Shown: piece after piece, positions 9,336-17,660 of the stretch
Layout of the letters: the number at the start of each line of letters is the position of its first letter
How positions within the stretch are numbered: position 1 is the first letter of the stretch
Source: Paenibacillus mendelii
GTDB lineage: Bacteria > Bacillota > Bacilli > Paenibacillales > Paenibacillaceae
Direction of reading: 5' to 3'
NCBI RefSeq assembly: GCF_024498075.1
Contig: NZ_JANHOF010000020.1
Coordinates: forward strand, 21,523 to 85,522
DNA: 64,000 nt
Notes under the pieces: generated by a model
Seen by the model: the letters and a program-made list of their open reading frames with translations, nothing else
What the model was told of the DNA's origin: nothing
Database searches by the model: none
Position numbers and translations under genes: made by a program

Positions 9336-9370
9336 AACAGGCCAGCCCTTCCGGGTTGGCCTGTCTATGT
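9336..9370 (+). terminator. Terminator after the GH116 gene
   Basis: ACAGGCCAGCCC / GGGTTGGCCTGT stem with a TTCC loop, then CTATGTTCATTTC. The stem is strong and the T-tract poor. Confidence 0.6.
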
Positions 9371-9466
9371 TCATTTCACGATTGGAACGATTGCTCGTAC
9401 GTCCTGATGACTTTTGTCGCAACAGGTGAGCGCGGCTCGTTCCTCCGAAGCTTGCGTAAGCGAGGT

Positions 9467-10177
9467 TTACGGTATTAGCGGATTATTCTGCTTAAGCCGA
9501 TCGAACTCGTAGATGGTTTGAAGATAGTAGGGGCTTGCTTCATTCTCCCTGTTGAAAATACCCATGTACCCCACATTACCGAAAATAACGTATTCCATGT
9601 TCACCAATGGGTCGGGACGATTGGATTGCCAATAATAATGGATCTCCAACGGAGCTTCATACCATAACCAGTCCAGATCTTTCATTGCAATATTCTTATG
9701 CCTAAGAACCCATATACTAAACAGGACATGAGGGTCATCTACGCGTATTTCACTCTTGGGGTTGTTGGTCTTCAAATGGTCGGCAGCGGATTGAAGAACA
9801 GTATTAATATCGGACCCTTTTGTGAAATGATAGACAGCTTGAACTTGGTTAAACTCATTGGTATATTTACCAGCTTGAGTTAGTACCTTGATTTGGTCGA
9901 AACTAACATTCGGGATGTAAGCAAGTACCAGGGTGGAAATAAAACCGAAAATTAGAGCCTTTGATAGGTAGGATTTCTTCGTCTTGTTCATATAGATCCA
10001 CCCAATTAGGACGCCAATAGGGGTGAGTATTCCGGATAAATGAATAGAAAATATACTTATTAAGTAAACCCCGAAGACGGTGAGCCACATTTTAAAATCC
10101 ATGGTTTTTCTCTGCTCAAAGTAAGATACCCATAAGAATATAACGGTACAAATCCATATTATCCAACCCAAAATCAT
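9467..10177 (-). CDS. Uncharacterised membrane protein
   Basis: Up to 236 residues. Three or four N-terminal membrane helices are visible (GWIIWICTVIFLWVSYF, MWLTVFGVYLISIFSIHLSG, IGVLIGWIYM, ALIFGFISTLVLAYIP). They are followed by a soluble domain of about 130 residues rich in aromatics (LDWLWYEAPLEIHYYWQS). No family was recognised. The ATG at 10177 directly abuts the AGGGGGG ribosome site; the TTG two codons on (10171) has the normal spacing and is the likelier start. No obvious partner gene. Confidence 0.6.
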   Translation of the reverse strand: MILGWIIWICTVIFLWVSYFEQRKTMDFKMWLTVFGVYLISIFSIHLSGILTPIGVLIGWIYMNKTKKSYLSKALIFGFISTLVLAYIPNVSFDQIKVLTQAGKYTNEFNQVQAVYHFTKGSDINTVLQSAADHLKTNNPKSEIRVDDPHVLFSIWVLRHKNIAMKDLDWLWYEAPLEIHYYWQSNRPDPLVNMEYVIFGNVGYMGIFNRENEASPYYLQTIYEFDRLKQNNPLIP

Positions 10178-10231
10178 CCCCCCTATTTTCCTTAGATTAT
10201 CACAATAGGGTTGGCTTAAATTAGTACATTT

Positions 10232-10705
10232 TCACCACACGGCTAATTTTGTTCGAAAATCATTGTCATCCGTAATGTACGTCAAGGATTGCACGCTGTA
10301 CGCTTCCATATTCGAATATAGCTTATTCAACATTCCGGGATCCTTGCAGTAAATCGAGGTGTATGAACAGTCAATAATGAGCACAACGAGCTCACAGCCG
10401 CTAGCTAGAAAATCTTCATGGGTTTCAACATGCGTAATCGGCGTTCCTCGGGGAAAGGCCTTCAAATCGGCATGTATGATATATTGCGGCGAATCCGTAT
10501 GGATATATTGAAGCAGTGCTGCTCCATCTACGATTGGGTGGAAGCTGTTTTCCGGAAATAACGGGACCAACTCACCCTCCATTAACTTGTACTCTTCACC
10601 AGCCCCTATATACCAGTCGTACATCGTACAATTAATGGACGCCAGAATGTTGGTCAACCATTGACCATACTCATTCGGGATTTGAAATGCAATGCCCCTT
10701 ATCAT
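10232..10705 (-). CDS. DUF2691-like protein of unknown function
   Basis: 157 residues starting MIRGIAFQIPNEYGQWL and containing TMYDWYIGAGEEY, a pattern remembered for the Bacillus DUF2691 family. No membrane segment, signal peptide or catalytic motif is seen. It appears to be a soluble, acidic cytoplasmic protein. The gene lies downstream of, and on the same strand as, the NmrA-type oxidoreductase gene but is separated by about 80 bp. Family assignment is from memory and moderate. Confidence 0.55.
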   Translation of the reverse strand: MIRGIAFQIPNEYGQWLTNILASINCTMYDWYIGAGEEYKLMEGELVPLFPENSFHPIVDGAALLQYIHTDSPQYIIHADLKAFPRGTPITHVETHEDFLASGCELVVLIIDCSYTSIYCKDPGMLNKLYSNMEAYSVQSLTYITDDNDFRTKLAVW

Positions 10706-10783
10706 TCGCGCCCGCTCCTCTCTTGTTTCGCATCAACAGTCAAACCTTAATTCGGCTAACGTTATAAGTTGCAACTCTCATGG

Positions 10784-11626
10784 CTATCCCCCGTCCCCTT
10801 GTTTGATGCCAAACTTAAAGGAAATAAACGGCCTTATACTATCTTTCAGTGAAGTGACGGGACCTCCAATTAACCTTTCCAAATCCGGTGAGGTGGAGGA
10901 AGTATTAATTTTCCCCAGAAACCCGTACATCCAATTGTGAACCTGAGGATCTTGACGAAGAGAAATAGGCTTATCGGTTAGATCAGACAGAGCCGTTGCC
11001 AGCTCTTGGAACGTCCATGGACGGGGTGCTGTAAGCTCATAGGTCTTATTCGTATGGCCAGGTTCGGTTATTACTGCTGCTATCCCAACGGCAAGATCAT
11101 GGCGTGTCACCGTATTAAATTTCCAATCCCCAGGATAGGTCCTCCATTCACCTGCAGCTATGGCCGCATCCAGACCAAGCACGCCAACAAAATCTGTATA
11201 TAGAGCATTCCGAAGGAAGGTATGTGGAATTCCGGATGTAAGAATGGCATGCTCCGTGGCCAAATGCAGATGAGTTAGCGAAATATTGCCATCCTCTGGA
11301 TAGGCAAAGCTCGTATAGAGGATGTGCTCCACTTGTGATTTTTTCGCCGCTTCTATGACATGTGCGTGTTGGCGCAGACGTGTTGTATCATCATTATTCG
11401 AGCTTGAAATGAATAATAGCTTGGAGGCTCCGGCGAATGCCTGTTCAAGTGTTTCCGATTGATCGTAGTCACAATGGCGTACTTCTATTCCTTGTTCAAG
11501 ATATTCATGTGCTTCCTCAGGGCGGCGAACACAGGCAATGACTTGATCCGATGCGACCTTCTGAAGCAGTTCCTTCATTATTAAACTTCCTAATTTACCA
11601 TTAGCCCCTGTTATGACGATCGACAT
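10784..11626 (-). CDS. NmrA/QOR2-like NAD(P)-binding oxidoreductase
   Basis: 280 residues of the atypical short-chain dehydrogenase type. The dinucleotide motif is VITGANGKLGSLI. HCDYDQSETLEQAFAGASKLLFISSS and HILYTSFAYPEDG match the NmrA/NAD(P)H:quinone oxidoreductase 2 group, which lacks a full Tyr-x3-Lys catalytic pair. The expected role is quinone or redox sensing and reduction in the cytoplasm. It lies directly downstream of a MarR regulator gene; both genes are preceded by the same palindrome (11653-11670 and 12156-12173). So the MarR protein probably represses this enzyme until a quinone or electrophile appears. Confidence 0.82.
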   Translation of the reverse strand: MSIVITGANGKLGSLIMKELLQKVASDQVIACVRRPEEAHEYLEQGIEVRHCDYDQSETLEQAFAGASKLLFISSSNNDDTTRLRQHAHVIEAAKKSQVEHILYTSFAYPEDGNISLTHLHLATEHAILTSGIPHTFLRNALYTDFVGVLGLDAAIAAGEWRTYPGDWKFNTVTRHDLAVGIAAVITEPGHTNKTYELTAPRPWTFQELATALSDLTDKPISLRQDPQVHNWMYGFLGKINTSSTSPDLERLIGGPVTSLKDSIRPFISFKFGIKQGDGG

Positions 11627-11652
11627 TGGTTATTATCATCCTTCCTCCATAT

Positions 11653-11670
11653 TAGTTAAGCCCTTAACTA
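11653..11670. promoter_or_regulatory. MarR operator palindrome upstream of the oxidoreductase
   Basis: TAGTTAAG-cc-CTTAACTA, a perfect 8-2-8 palindrome, 27 bp before the oxidoreductase start. The same sequence with one end mismatch precedes the marR gene. Confidence 0.75.
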
Positions 11671-11688
11671 GTTGAATGCAAAGTCACG

Positions 11689-12138
11689 TTACGTTAATCG
11701 TAGTTTGTTCAACAACACAAGAAGTTGTTTCAGTTCCTTCTCTTCCAATACCTTCATTTTTTCGGCAACCCTGTGACGATTGTCGGGTAAGTATCTCAAC
11801 AGCAGGCTCTGACCTTCACTTGTTATCGAAATCACTGTTTTTCTGCCATCCTTAGGATGGCTCGCTCGTTGAATTAACCCGTCATTTTCTAAAGGGGTAA
11901 GAAGCAGACTAATATTCGGTTTCGTAACTCCAATTTTCTTGGCGAGCATCGAGGGTAATATAGTACCCCCATCCTTCATAATTTCAACCAATATTCGAAT
12001 TCTGGCGCCATTCAGCCCTTTGGATTGCCAGTATCTTTCGGAGACATCCACTAAATTCGCCGTAGTTTCAACCAAAGCAAAGAAGGTCTGTGTATGCAGC
12101 GGCAAATCAAGAACGTATTCCTGCAGCTCCTTCATCAA
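11689..12138 (-). CDS. MarR-family transcriptional regulator
   Basis: 149 residues with a winged-helix core: LNGARIRILVEIMKDGGTILPSMLAKKIGVTKPNISLLLTPLENDGLIQRASHPKDGRKTVISITSEG. The SHPKDGRKTVISIT wing is typical of MarR dimers. Start ATG 12138 follows a GGTGG site. The gene is flanked by two copies of the palindrome TAGTTAAGnnCTTAACT, one before itself and one before the downstream oxidoreductase. It therefore probably represses both. There is no conserved cysteine in the short N-terminal part to prove redox sensing; C-type sensing is open. Confidence 0.87.
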   Translation of the reverse strand: MMKELQEYVLDLPLHTQTFFALVETTANLVDVSERYWQSKGLNGARIRILVEIMKDGGTILPSMLAKKIGVTKPNISLLLTPLENDGLIQRASHPKDGRKTVISITSEGQSLLLRYLPDNRHRVAEKMKVLEEKELKQLLVLLNKLRLT

Positions 12139-12155
12139 CTCACCACCTTAATGAA

Positions 12156-12173
12156 TAGTTAAGCACTTAACTT
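12156..12173. promoter_or_regulatory. MarR operator palindrome upstream of marR
   Basis: TAGTTAAG-ca-CTTAACTT, 17 bp before the marR start. It is the second copy of the 11653-11670 palindrome and implies autoregulation. Confidence 0.75.
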
Positions 12174-12247
12174 AATTGAACGATCATTACCCCACTTTTG
12201 TCAACCATATTTTCCCTTCGGTTATCTTTTGAACTGTTGAGGGCAAA

Positions 12248-12270
12248 GGGTTGCATCTAGCAACCCCTGA
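12248..12270 (-). terminator. Weak terminator after the phosphotransferase gene
   Basis: GGGTTGC-atcta-GCAACCC hairpin 14 bp past the stop. On the minus strand it is followed by only TTTGCCC, so termination may be partial. Confidence 0.45.
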
Positions 12271-12283
12271 ACATGTACGTATT

Positions 12284-13258
12284 TCAATCAATGTTATGCT
12301 CCGCGCACCACTCTCGCAAAAACTTCAAATTAATATCATAGTAATGATCATTCTGCCATGCTCCCCAGACTGGCGCATTACCGGTGTGAAGACCCATTAA
12401 CCAGATCTCCCTGATTGCGATGAATACCGGAACCGCTTCAAGATCTCGATCCGACAGCGGTTTATGTTCTTGGTAGGATGCTAAGAAAGCACTCCACATC
12501 TCATTCTCAAAAGCATCCTTCCCCCGGCAGCGGACTTTTGCCCAGAGAAAAACTGCAATATCGTAAGCTCTCCAGCCCAATCCACCACAATCAAAGTCAA
12601 AATGGGTTAAAGTGTCTTGATGAAAATACACATTCCCCCCGTGAAGATCGCCATGGCACATTCCCCAATCCAGCTCAGATGAAATATCCTCAATGCGGTC
12701 GCGCAGGAGCTTAGACAATGATTCTAGGTACTCGATATCATGGGGTCTGTGGGTTAACAAGGGCTTAATGGATTGAAATGGCTTCTCTAACAAATGATCG
12801 AGGTCGATGATAAATCTGTCATGGCTGCTATGAAAATCATCCATAGCCCTGTGCATCTTGGCCACTTCTATCCCATATAACGAACTGTTCTCCAGCGTGT
12901 CCGAATGCCCGCCTTCTGCAAAAGTAAACAGCGCTGCGAAACGATGCCCTTCCGGAGCCGCCAATTCAATCAGATAGCCGCCATCCTTCTTCTTGACGGA
13001 ATGCGATACCGGCACCCCATTAGATATCAAGTGATGCAGCAATTCAATCTCACACTCAATATCGCTTTTACTTCGCCAATTGGCTTTGTATATGCGTAAG
13101 ACGTACTTTCGCTCACTGGCGATCACGAGATAGGTATCATTAAGACCATTACTGAGAAAACGGATCTCTAAGATCTCTCCAATATCATATAAATCATGGA
13201 TAACAGGCATCAGCGCATCGGAAGAAATGACGGAATGATTAACAGCCAGTTTTAGCAT
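12284..13258 (-). CDS. Aminoglycoside phosphotransferase (APH)-fold kinase
   Basis: 324 residues with the APH/choline-kinase fold. The catalytic loop is WGMCHGDLHGGNVYF (Brenner motif HGDxxxxN) and the metal-binding aspartate is in THFDFDCGGLGWRAYD. The N-lobe has NDTYLVIASERKYVLRIYKANW with the ATP-binding lysine/arginine strand. Proteins of this group phosphorylate small molecules or protein side chains (homoserine kinase-like and SrkA-like members); the substrate is not evident. It has no resistance-specific signature, so an antibiotic role is not claimed. It lies convergent to nothing and appears monocistronic. Confidence 0.82.
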   Translation of the reverse strand: MLKLAVNHSVISSDALMPVIHDLYDIGEILEIRFLSNGLNDTYLVIASERKYVLRIYKANWRSKSDIECEIELLHHLISNGVPVSHSVKKKDGGYLIELAAPEGHRFAALFTFAEGGHSDTLENSSLYGIEVAKMHRAMDDFHSSHDRFIIDLDHLLEKPFQSIKPLLTHRPHDIEYLESLSKLLRDRIEDISSELDWGMCHGDLHGGNVYFHQDTLTHFDFDCGGLGWRAYDIAVFLWAKVRCRGKDAFENEMWSAFLASYQEHKPLSDRDLEAVPVFIAIREIWLMGLHTGNAPVWGAWQNDHYYDINLKFLREWCAEHNID

Positions 13259-13411
13259 AAAGCCTCCTTTAATAGGATTCGACCCTCATTGGTTACCACA
13301 AACAACATTCATATCCGTCACCGTGGCAGCTTCTTATCTTCATCCAGTGCCGCTTATAGCCGATAACTCAAGTAGGTCAACCTAACTAGTACAAGATAAG
13401 GACGTGAATAG

Positions 13412-13786
13412 ATGCGTATTGAAACTGGTCATGCCTACTCACCGATCGCAAGACGGGCGAGCACCCAGCTATCTCAAGATTTGTTCGAAGCTGCACTTCA
13501 GCAGATCGAGAAAGAAAAGGAAAAACAGAAAGAGGATAAGGGGAAGCTCGTTACAGCAAGAGAAGGGGCATACGTACGTCAATACATGGTAAGGCCGGAT
13601 GGCAGTAAAATCTTAATAAGTGAAACGAAGCAAACCGGAGAGGATTCGACTACAACCGATCATGATTTACAGCCCGCTTCCCATCGTGCAAATGGGAATA
13701 ACAGCGGCATGAGTCACAACACCGCAGAGGCTCTACATCTTGTAAGTCTCCAAGTTGGCGCGGCTGTTCCACTAGTCAAAAGATGA
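13412..13786 (+). CDS. Small hypothetical hydrophilic protein
   Basis: 124 residues, unrecognised. The middle is a charged helix (AALQQIEKEKEKQKEDKGK) followed by YVRQYMVRPDGSKILISET, and the C-terminal part is low-complexity (STTTDHDLQPASHRANGNNSG). No membrane or secretion signal. Start ATG 13412 has AAGGA eight bases upstream. A hairpin follows the stop. The charged, repeat-like composition resembles spore-associated or regulatory small proteins of bacilli, but that is only an impression. Confidence 0.6.
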   Translation: MRIETGHAYSPIARRASTQLSQDLFEAALQQIEKEKEKQKEDKGKLVTAREGAYVRQYMVRPDGSKILISETKQTGEDSTTTDHDLQPASHRANGNNSGMSHNTAEALHLVSLQVGAAVPLVKR

Positions 13787-13807
13787 GCATGTTGAATCAG
13801 ACAAGCC

Positions 13808-13842
13808 TACAAGCCTGCCCATGCTGGGTTGGGCTTTTTCTA
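13808..13842 (+). terminator. Terminator after the hydrophilic protein gene
   Basis: Stem AGCCTGCCC / GGGTTGGGCT with an ATGCT loop, then TTTTTCTAT. Confidence 0.7.
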
Positions 13843-13965
13843 TGAGCAAGGAACGAGCCGAGCAGAAAACGCATCCCGCTTCAATCCCTGAGAAATATTG
13901 TATATTCAAGGGAACCACCTTGCCATGGAAAGATTAAATATAATGAATGTTCCCCGCATTTATAA

Positions 13966-14373
13966 CTACTGTGTATGGGGCCAGCCGCTCCATAGATCGA
14001 TTTTGTTGCCATCAGGATCGTAAACATAGAAGTTTCTCCCGCAGCCCCCGTTGTCCTCGATCGGGTCTATCCTCACACCTGCCGAGCTTAATAGTTCAAA
14101 CACCTCATCGAAGTTTTCAATTTCAAGAGTCAACAGGCATTGTTCGTTTCCAAAACTATCAAAGTAGTTGGCATTCTGCGATTCCTTTGTCTGCATAAGA
14201 AAGATGGTATCACCCGCCGGGAAACCCAGCTGCGCCTGCGCGTTGTTGGTGATCGGCCTCTTTAAAGTCAATCCTAAGTGCTGTACATACCACTCCGCAG
14301 ATGAACGGGGATCAGATGCTGGTAAATAGACGCAATCAATGCCCTTGGCTATCGGTTTAGTCATCCTAATCAT
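13966..14373 (-). CDS. VOC-family (glyoxalase-fold) protein
   Basis: 135 residues, one VOC domain with the expected beta-alpha-beta-beta-beta repeats: GIDCVYLPASDPRSSAEWYVQHLGL at the front and GRNFYVYDPDGNKIDLWSGW at the end. The YDPDGNKIDLW ending carries the usual metal-ligand position. The family includes glyoxalases, dioxygenases and resistance proteins such as FosB and bleomycin-binding proteins; none is identifiable here. Three VOC genes lie within 3 kb of each other in this window. Confidence 0.82.
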   Translation of the reverse strand: MIRMTKPIAKGIDCVYLPASDPRSSAEWYVQHLGLTLKRPITNNAQAQLGFPAGDTIFLMQTKESQNANYFDSFGNEQCLLTLEIENFDEVFELLSSAGVRIDPIEDNGGCGRNFYVYDPDGNKIDLWSGWPHTQ

Positions 14374-14459
14374 CTTCCTCTCAAATGGACGTTTTCCTCA
14401 CTCTAATATACCGCACATATGTTCTTATGTAAATATTTTCCTTGTTTGTTATACATCAC

Positions 14460-14500
14460 GAAAAAGCGCCCCCCTATAGGTATAGGAAGCGCCTATCTAT
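14460..14500 (-). terminator. Terminator after the lipoprotein gene
   Basis: On the minus strand AGGCGC-TT-CCTATA / TATAGG-GG-GGCGCT is followed by TTTTTCG. It lies immediately past the lipoprotein stop. Confidence 0.7.
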
Positions 14501-14504
14501 ATGA

Positions 14505-14933
14505 TTATTTAACTAGGAATTGAAAATTCTCTCCAACTTCCGTATTCTTACCGAAGCAACCTTCAAGGGTGTATTCAACTCCCGTGTCAATTTTAGTGGC
14601 AATTAGTGTTTTACATGTTGTAGATCTAACTCTATTTTTTCCATGATTATCTTTGGTGGTATCGTACGTATATTTGATTTCTTCCCCATTAAACTCTAAA
14701 TCATAAAAAATTGGATCTCCTTCTTCTGTAAATTGAGTTATCCGTATGTCATCTTTCTTATTTTGAGAAATGTTTTGATAGAATTCTTGAAGTCTCTCAA
14801 CATTCTTTAATTGGCCGTGTAGATTAACGATATCCCCGTTTGCAATGGCAGTGTCGTAATTATACGGTTTAGAGCTGCACGCAGATAATAAAACAATTAA
14901 TATCAACGCTATTATATACATACGATTACTCAA
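14505..14933 (-). CDS. Small lipoprotein (DUF4362-like)
   Basis: 142 residues from TTG 14933, with GGAGG eight bases before it; the longer frame to 15083 overlaps the divergent VOC gene and lacks a ribosome site. The N terminus MYIIALILIVLLSACSS is a lipoprotein signal with lipobox LSAC. The mature part (NYDTAIANGDIVNLHGQLKNVERLQEF, later DIRITQFTEEGDPIFYDLEF) resembles the DUF4362 family of bacilli. A cysteine pair, one in STTCKTL and one in LEGCFGK, may form a disulfide. Surface-anchored, function unknown. Confidence 0.78.
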   Translation of the reverse strand: MSNRMYIIALILIVLLSACSSKPYNYDTAIANGDIVNLHGQLKNVERLQEFYQNISQNKKDDIRITQFTEEGDPIFYDLEFNGEEIKYTYDTTKDNHGKNRVRSTTCKTLIATKIDTGVEYTLEGCFGKNTEVGENFQFLVK

Positions 14934-15014
14934 TGAGTCCCCCTCCACCCCATATTGCAATACCCTTTGGATCAATAGTATATTAGAATTATTACTGATG
15001 AATGGAGGTTCTCC

Positions 15015-15365
15015 ATGAAAGTCAAACGAATCGTCACCAATGTTAATACCCGCGATATTGCTGCAGCGAAAAGCTTTTATCAAGACGTGCTCGGCCTCGA
15101 TTTATTAATGGATCATGGTTGGATTGCAACTTACGGCTCGCATGAGGATATGAACATACAAATTAGCTTCGCCTCACAGGGAGGCTCTGACACAAGAACC
15201 CCTGATCTATCGATTGAAGTCGATGATGTCGATGCTGCGCTTGAACGCATGAAGAGTGCTGGGTTTCCGATAGAATATGGGCCGGCCGATGAGCCGTGGG
15301 GCGTTCGTCGATTCTACGTCCGCGACCCATTCGGCAAGCTCATCAACATTCTCGCCCATAGCTAA
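15015..15365 (+). CDS. VOC-family glyoxalase/bleomycin-resistance-like protein
   Basis: 116 residues, one VOC domain: RIVTNVNTRDIAAAKSFYQDVLGL at the start and FYVRDPFGKLINILAHS at the end. TPDLSIEVDDVDAALERMKSAGFPIEYGPADEPWGVRRF is the typical second half. Start ATG 15015 has GGAGG close upstream. Cytoplasmic small-molecule binding or detoxification is likely; the ligand is unknown. Confidence 0.82.
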   Translation: MKVKRIVTNVNTRDIAAAKSFYQDVLGLDLLMDHGWIATYGSHEDMNIQISFASQGGSDTRTPDLSIEVDDVDAALERMKSAGFPIEYGPADEPWGVRRFYVRDPFGKLINILAHS

Positions 15366-15386
15366 TCGAATCGAAGCTAAGCTCAC

Positions 15387-16135
15387 TTATAACTTCGAAT
15401 AGTCATACAGATCCACAACAGCCCCATGTTCAAAATCCTCCTTAAATAAATAGTCTATGATTTGTTTAGCCGTCTCCTCTGGTGTGGTAAGCATCCCCTT
15501 CTCCTTGACCCAGCTAAACATCTCAGCAGAAGGGAATGCTGTCTTGTCTTGGTTCCTTGCTTCCTCCTGCAGATTAGTGTCAATCATTCCAGGCCAGATC
15601 GAAACGATTCCTACCGGTACAGGGCTATGGTTTTGTTCTAATCCCACACATTGCGTAAAGACATCCAGTCCTGCCTTTGCTGCCAGTACAGACTCATCCC
15701 GGGGTGAAGATTTTTTGCTGATGCAGAGGAGATGTTCAAGATCCTTCTCTCGACATTGCAATCACTCGTAAGACGGATAAATAAGCTGGTAAGAATGATA
15801 GGTGCGAGTAGATTTACATTCATGTTCGTGGTTATGTCCTGGATGCTAGCTGATGATAGGAAGGTCACTGGTGAAATAATAGCGGCATTATTAATCAGAT
15901 AAATACCCTCAACATTCGAGCTATCGATAGATTGGGTAATGCTGCCCATTAATGATTCAATCTCATCGACATGGTTCAGATCGAATTCGAAATATGCAAT
16001 ATTGCCGCTTTTGCTTAGTAGTCTATGGTTTCTTTCGCGAGAAATACAGAACAAATAGTGGTCTGGAGCTATCAACAATTCGGACATTGCTTCCCCAAGA
16101 CCTCTCGATGTTCCTGTTATGATAAAATATTTCAT
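15387..16135 (-). pseudogene. SDR oxidoreductase (benzil reductase/YueD-like), frameshifted
   Basis: Two overlapping frames together make one short-chain dehydrogenase. The first (start ATG 16135 behind GGAGG) has KYFIITGTSRGLGEAMSELL, YLINNAAIISPVTFL and RILNISSASAKN, then goes out of frame at SLYW. The second resumes with AAKAGLDVFTQCVGLEQ, GIVSIWPGMIDTNLQEEAR and runs to the end. The catalytic tyrosine and lysine (Y-x-x-A-K) sit on either side of the break near 15683-15687, where one base is missing relative to an intact reading. The rest is well preserved, so the lesion is recent or a sequencing error. Intact relatives reduce carbonyls with NADPH. Confidence 0.78.
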
Positions 16136-16221
16136 GATTGTTTCGCCTCCGATCTCATCCTTAATTGTATCCATTTCCCATATGTTCGTATATGCCTTAC
16201 TGGTTTAATCCCCTCAGCCAA

Positions 16222-16256
16222 TTAAAAAGAGAAGCTCCGCATAGGAAGCTCCTCTA
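16222..16256 (-). terminator. Terminator after the third VOC gene
   Basis: AGAGGAGCTTCC / GGAGCTTCTCT hairpin on the minus strand, then TTTTTAATTGG. Confidence 0.7.
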
Positions 16257-16289
16257 CTAAGATTGTTTCACTAATTCCCGTTGATTGCT

Positions 16290-16763
16290 CTATCTCGCAT
16301 ATGCGAATAGATGATTTTTCACCTTTTCTACTTCTTCGGGCGCCCGGTACATGCTGACGTTCTCGTTCACATCAAACTTGTTCCCATCGGGATCGTAGAA
16401 TACGAAATTAATTCCGCAGCTACCCCGATCTTCAAGCTCTTCAATCTGCACGCCATTCCCCAGCAAATGGTCATGCAGCACTTCGATTTCCCTGACTTCA
16501 AAGGTGAGTCTAAACATCTCGTAACCAGCCTTGTTCGGAAATTGGTTATCGATTTGACCTTCTGTTTGAACCAGATGCAGCCACTGTCCTTCCGATAGCT
16601 TCATAATAGCTTGATCACTCTCTTCACTGAACGGTACCGCAAACTCCAAACCAAAGTTCCGCTGCCACCACCTTGCTGACTTCGCTGGATCTCTAACAGG
16701 CACATATACCGAGCAAATACATTTTAGACCGTTCCCCTGCAGTTTACCTGACATCCGAAGCAC
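16290..16763 (-). CDS. VOC-family protein
   Basis: 157 residues. VOC halves are visible as CICSVYVPVRDPAKSARWWQRNFGLEF and CGINFVFYDPDGNKFDVNENV. The upstream GTG at 16763 and the ATG at 16754 are both possible; AAAGGG eight bases before the ATG favours 16754. It resembles the 13966-14373 protein in layout, including the GCGxNF-type stretch before YDPDGN, so the two are probably paralogues. Ligand unknown. Confidence 0.8.
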   Translation of the reverse strand: MLRMSGKLQGNGLKCICSVYVPVRDPAKSARWWQRNFGLEFAVPFSEESDQAIMKLSEGQWLHLVQTEGQIDNQFPNKAGYEMFRLTFEVREIEVLHDHLLGNGVQIEELEDRGSCGINFVFYDPDGNKFDVNENVSMYRAPEEVEKVKNHLFAYAR

Positions 16764-16828
16764 CCTTTCATCATGTTCTCCCTTATATAAACGAAATCAC
16801 GGATCAAAACCAAACATCACCAGGAAAA

Positions 16829-17503
16829 TTATTTTGCCAGGATACGAAATAAGTTGCCGTCGGGATCCCGGAATGTAAAGTGTAGTCCTGCATTCGAAGC
16901 CTGCAACCGAGTAAGAGATACTCCTTCACTTAGGGTACGGATAAATGCCCGATGTATATCATGAGGATTACGCCGCTTAAACGCATCAACCAATGCATCA
17001 AGATTGAGCTGATCCTCATTCTCCTTACTAAGGTATGGCCTCCTTAACTGCTGCTCCGTGACCGGGCTATTTGCTATTTGTTTAAGTCTGGCGCGCGCCC
17101 GTCCTAACGTAACCTGCACCGTCGCTTCCTTTAACCTTACGAATTCCGCCGTTTCTTTGGCCGTGAAATCGAAGACGTCCATCAATAGCAAGATCACGGT
17201 CATCTTCGGGGGCAGACGCTCTGCCAAGCATTCCAGCATCTCCCTTGTAGATAAGGCGAAATCCGGTGATGAAGGTTCATGGGTTGCCTCTATAGGTACG
17301 GTATGAAGCCGCCGCTTTCGATGTTGATCAATCCACGCATTCTTCACGATGCGGTAGACGTAAGCGTTCGTTAAAGGTTGATGTGGATTGTTGGCGGCAA
17401 GCTCTACGATCTTGATCAACACATCCTGTGTTAAATCATCCGCATCCCATGCGTCGCCAGTCAGTTGTAAACTATATCGGTATATGATTGGTTTCCAGTC
17501 CAT
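16829..17503 (-). CDS. ECF-like RNA polymerase sigma factor with VOC-like C-terminal tail
   Basis: 224 residues. Sigma region 2 is WDADDLTQDVLIKIVE with NAYVYRIVKNAWIDQHRKRR; region 4 is LAERLPPKMTVILLLMDVFDFTAKETAEFVRLKEATVQVTLGRARARLK. The last 60 residues are an extension. Its end, GLHFTFRDPDGNLFRILAK, looks like the closing strands of a VOC domain (compare YDPDGNKIDLW in the neighbours). It may be a small sensory tail, as SnoaL-like tails are in ECF41/ECF56 sigma factors. No anti-sigma gene is adjacent. The ATG at 17503 is the first start after an in-frame stop and has only a weak ribosome site. Confidence 0.8.
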   Translation of the reverse strand: MDWKPIIYRYSLQLTGDAWDADDLTQDVLIKIVELAANNPHQPLTNAYVYRIVKNAWIDQHRKRRLHTVPIEATHEPSSPDFALSTREMLECLAERLPPKMTVILLLMDVFDFTAKETAEFVRLKEATVQVTLGRARARLKQIANSPVTEQQLRRPYLSKENEDQLNLDALVDAFKRRNPHDIHRAFIRTLSEGVSLTRLQASNAGLHFTFRDPDGNLFRILAK

Positions 17504-17660
17504 AATTCTATAGTTCTACCGCCGCTTCCATATTCCTCTAATCCCTGCTAAAAGCGCCCTGTCCGTTGTGCTCGGGAATTTTTAACAAAAAATCTCAGTA
17601 TATGATTATTCCAGGCGACTACTTATACTGAAGGTATTCCTCACTTAAGGAGCTGGTTGG

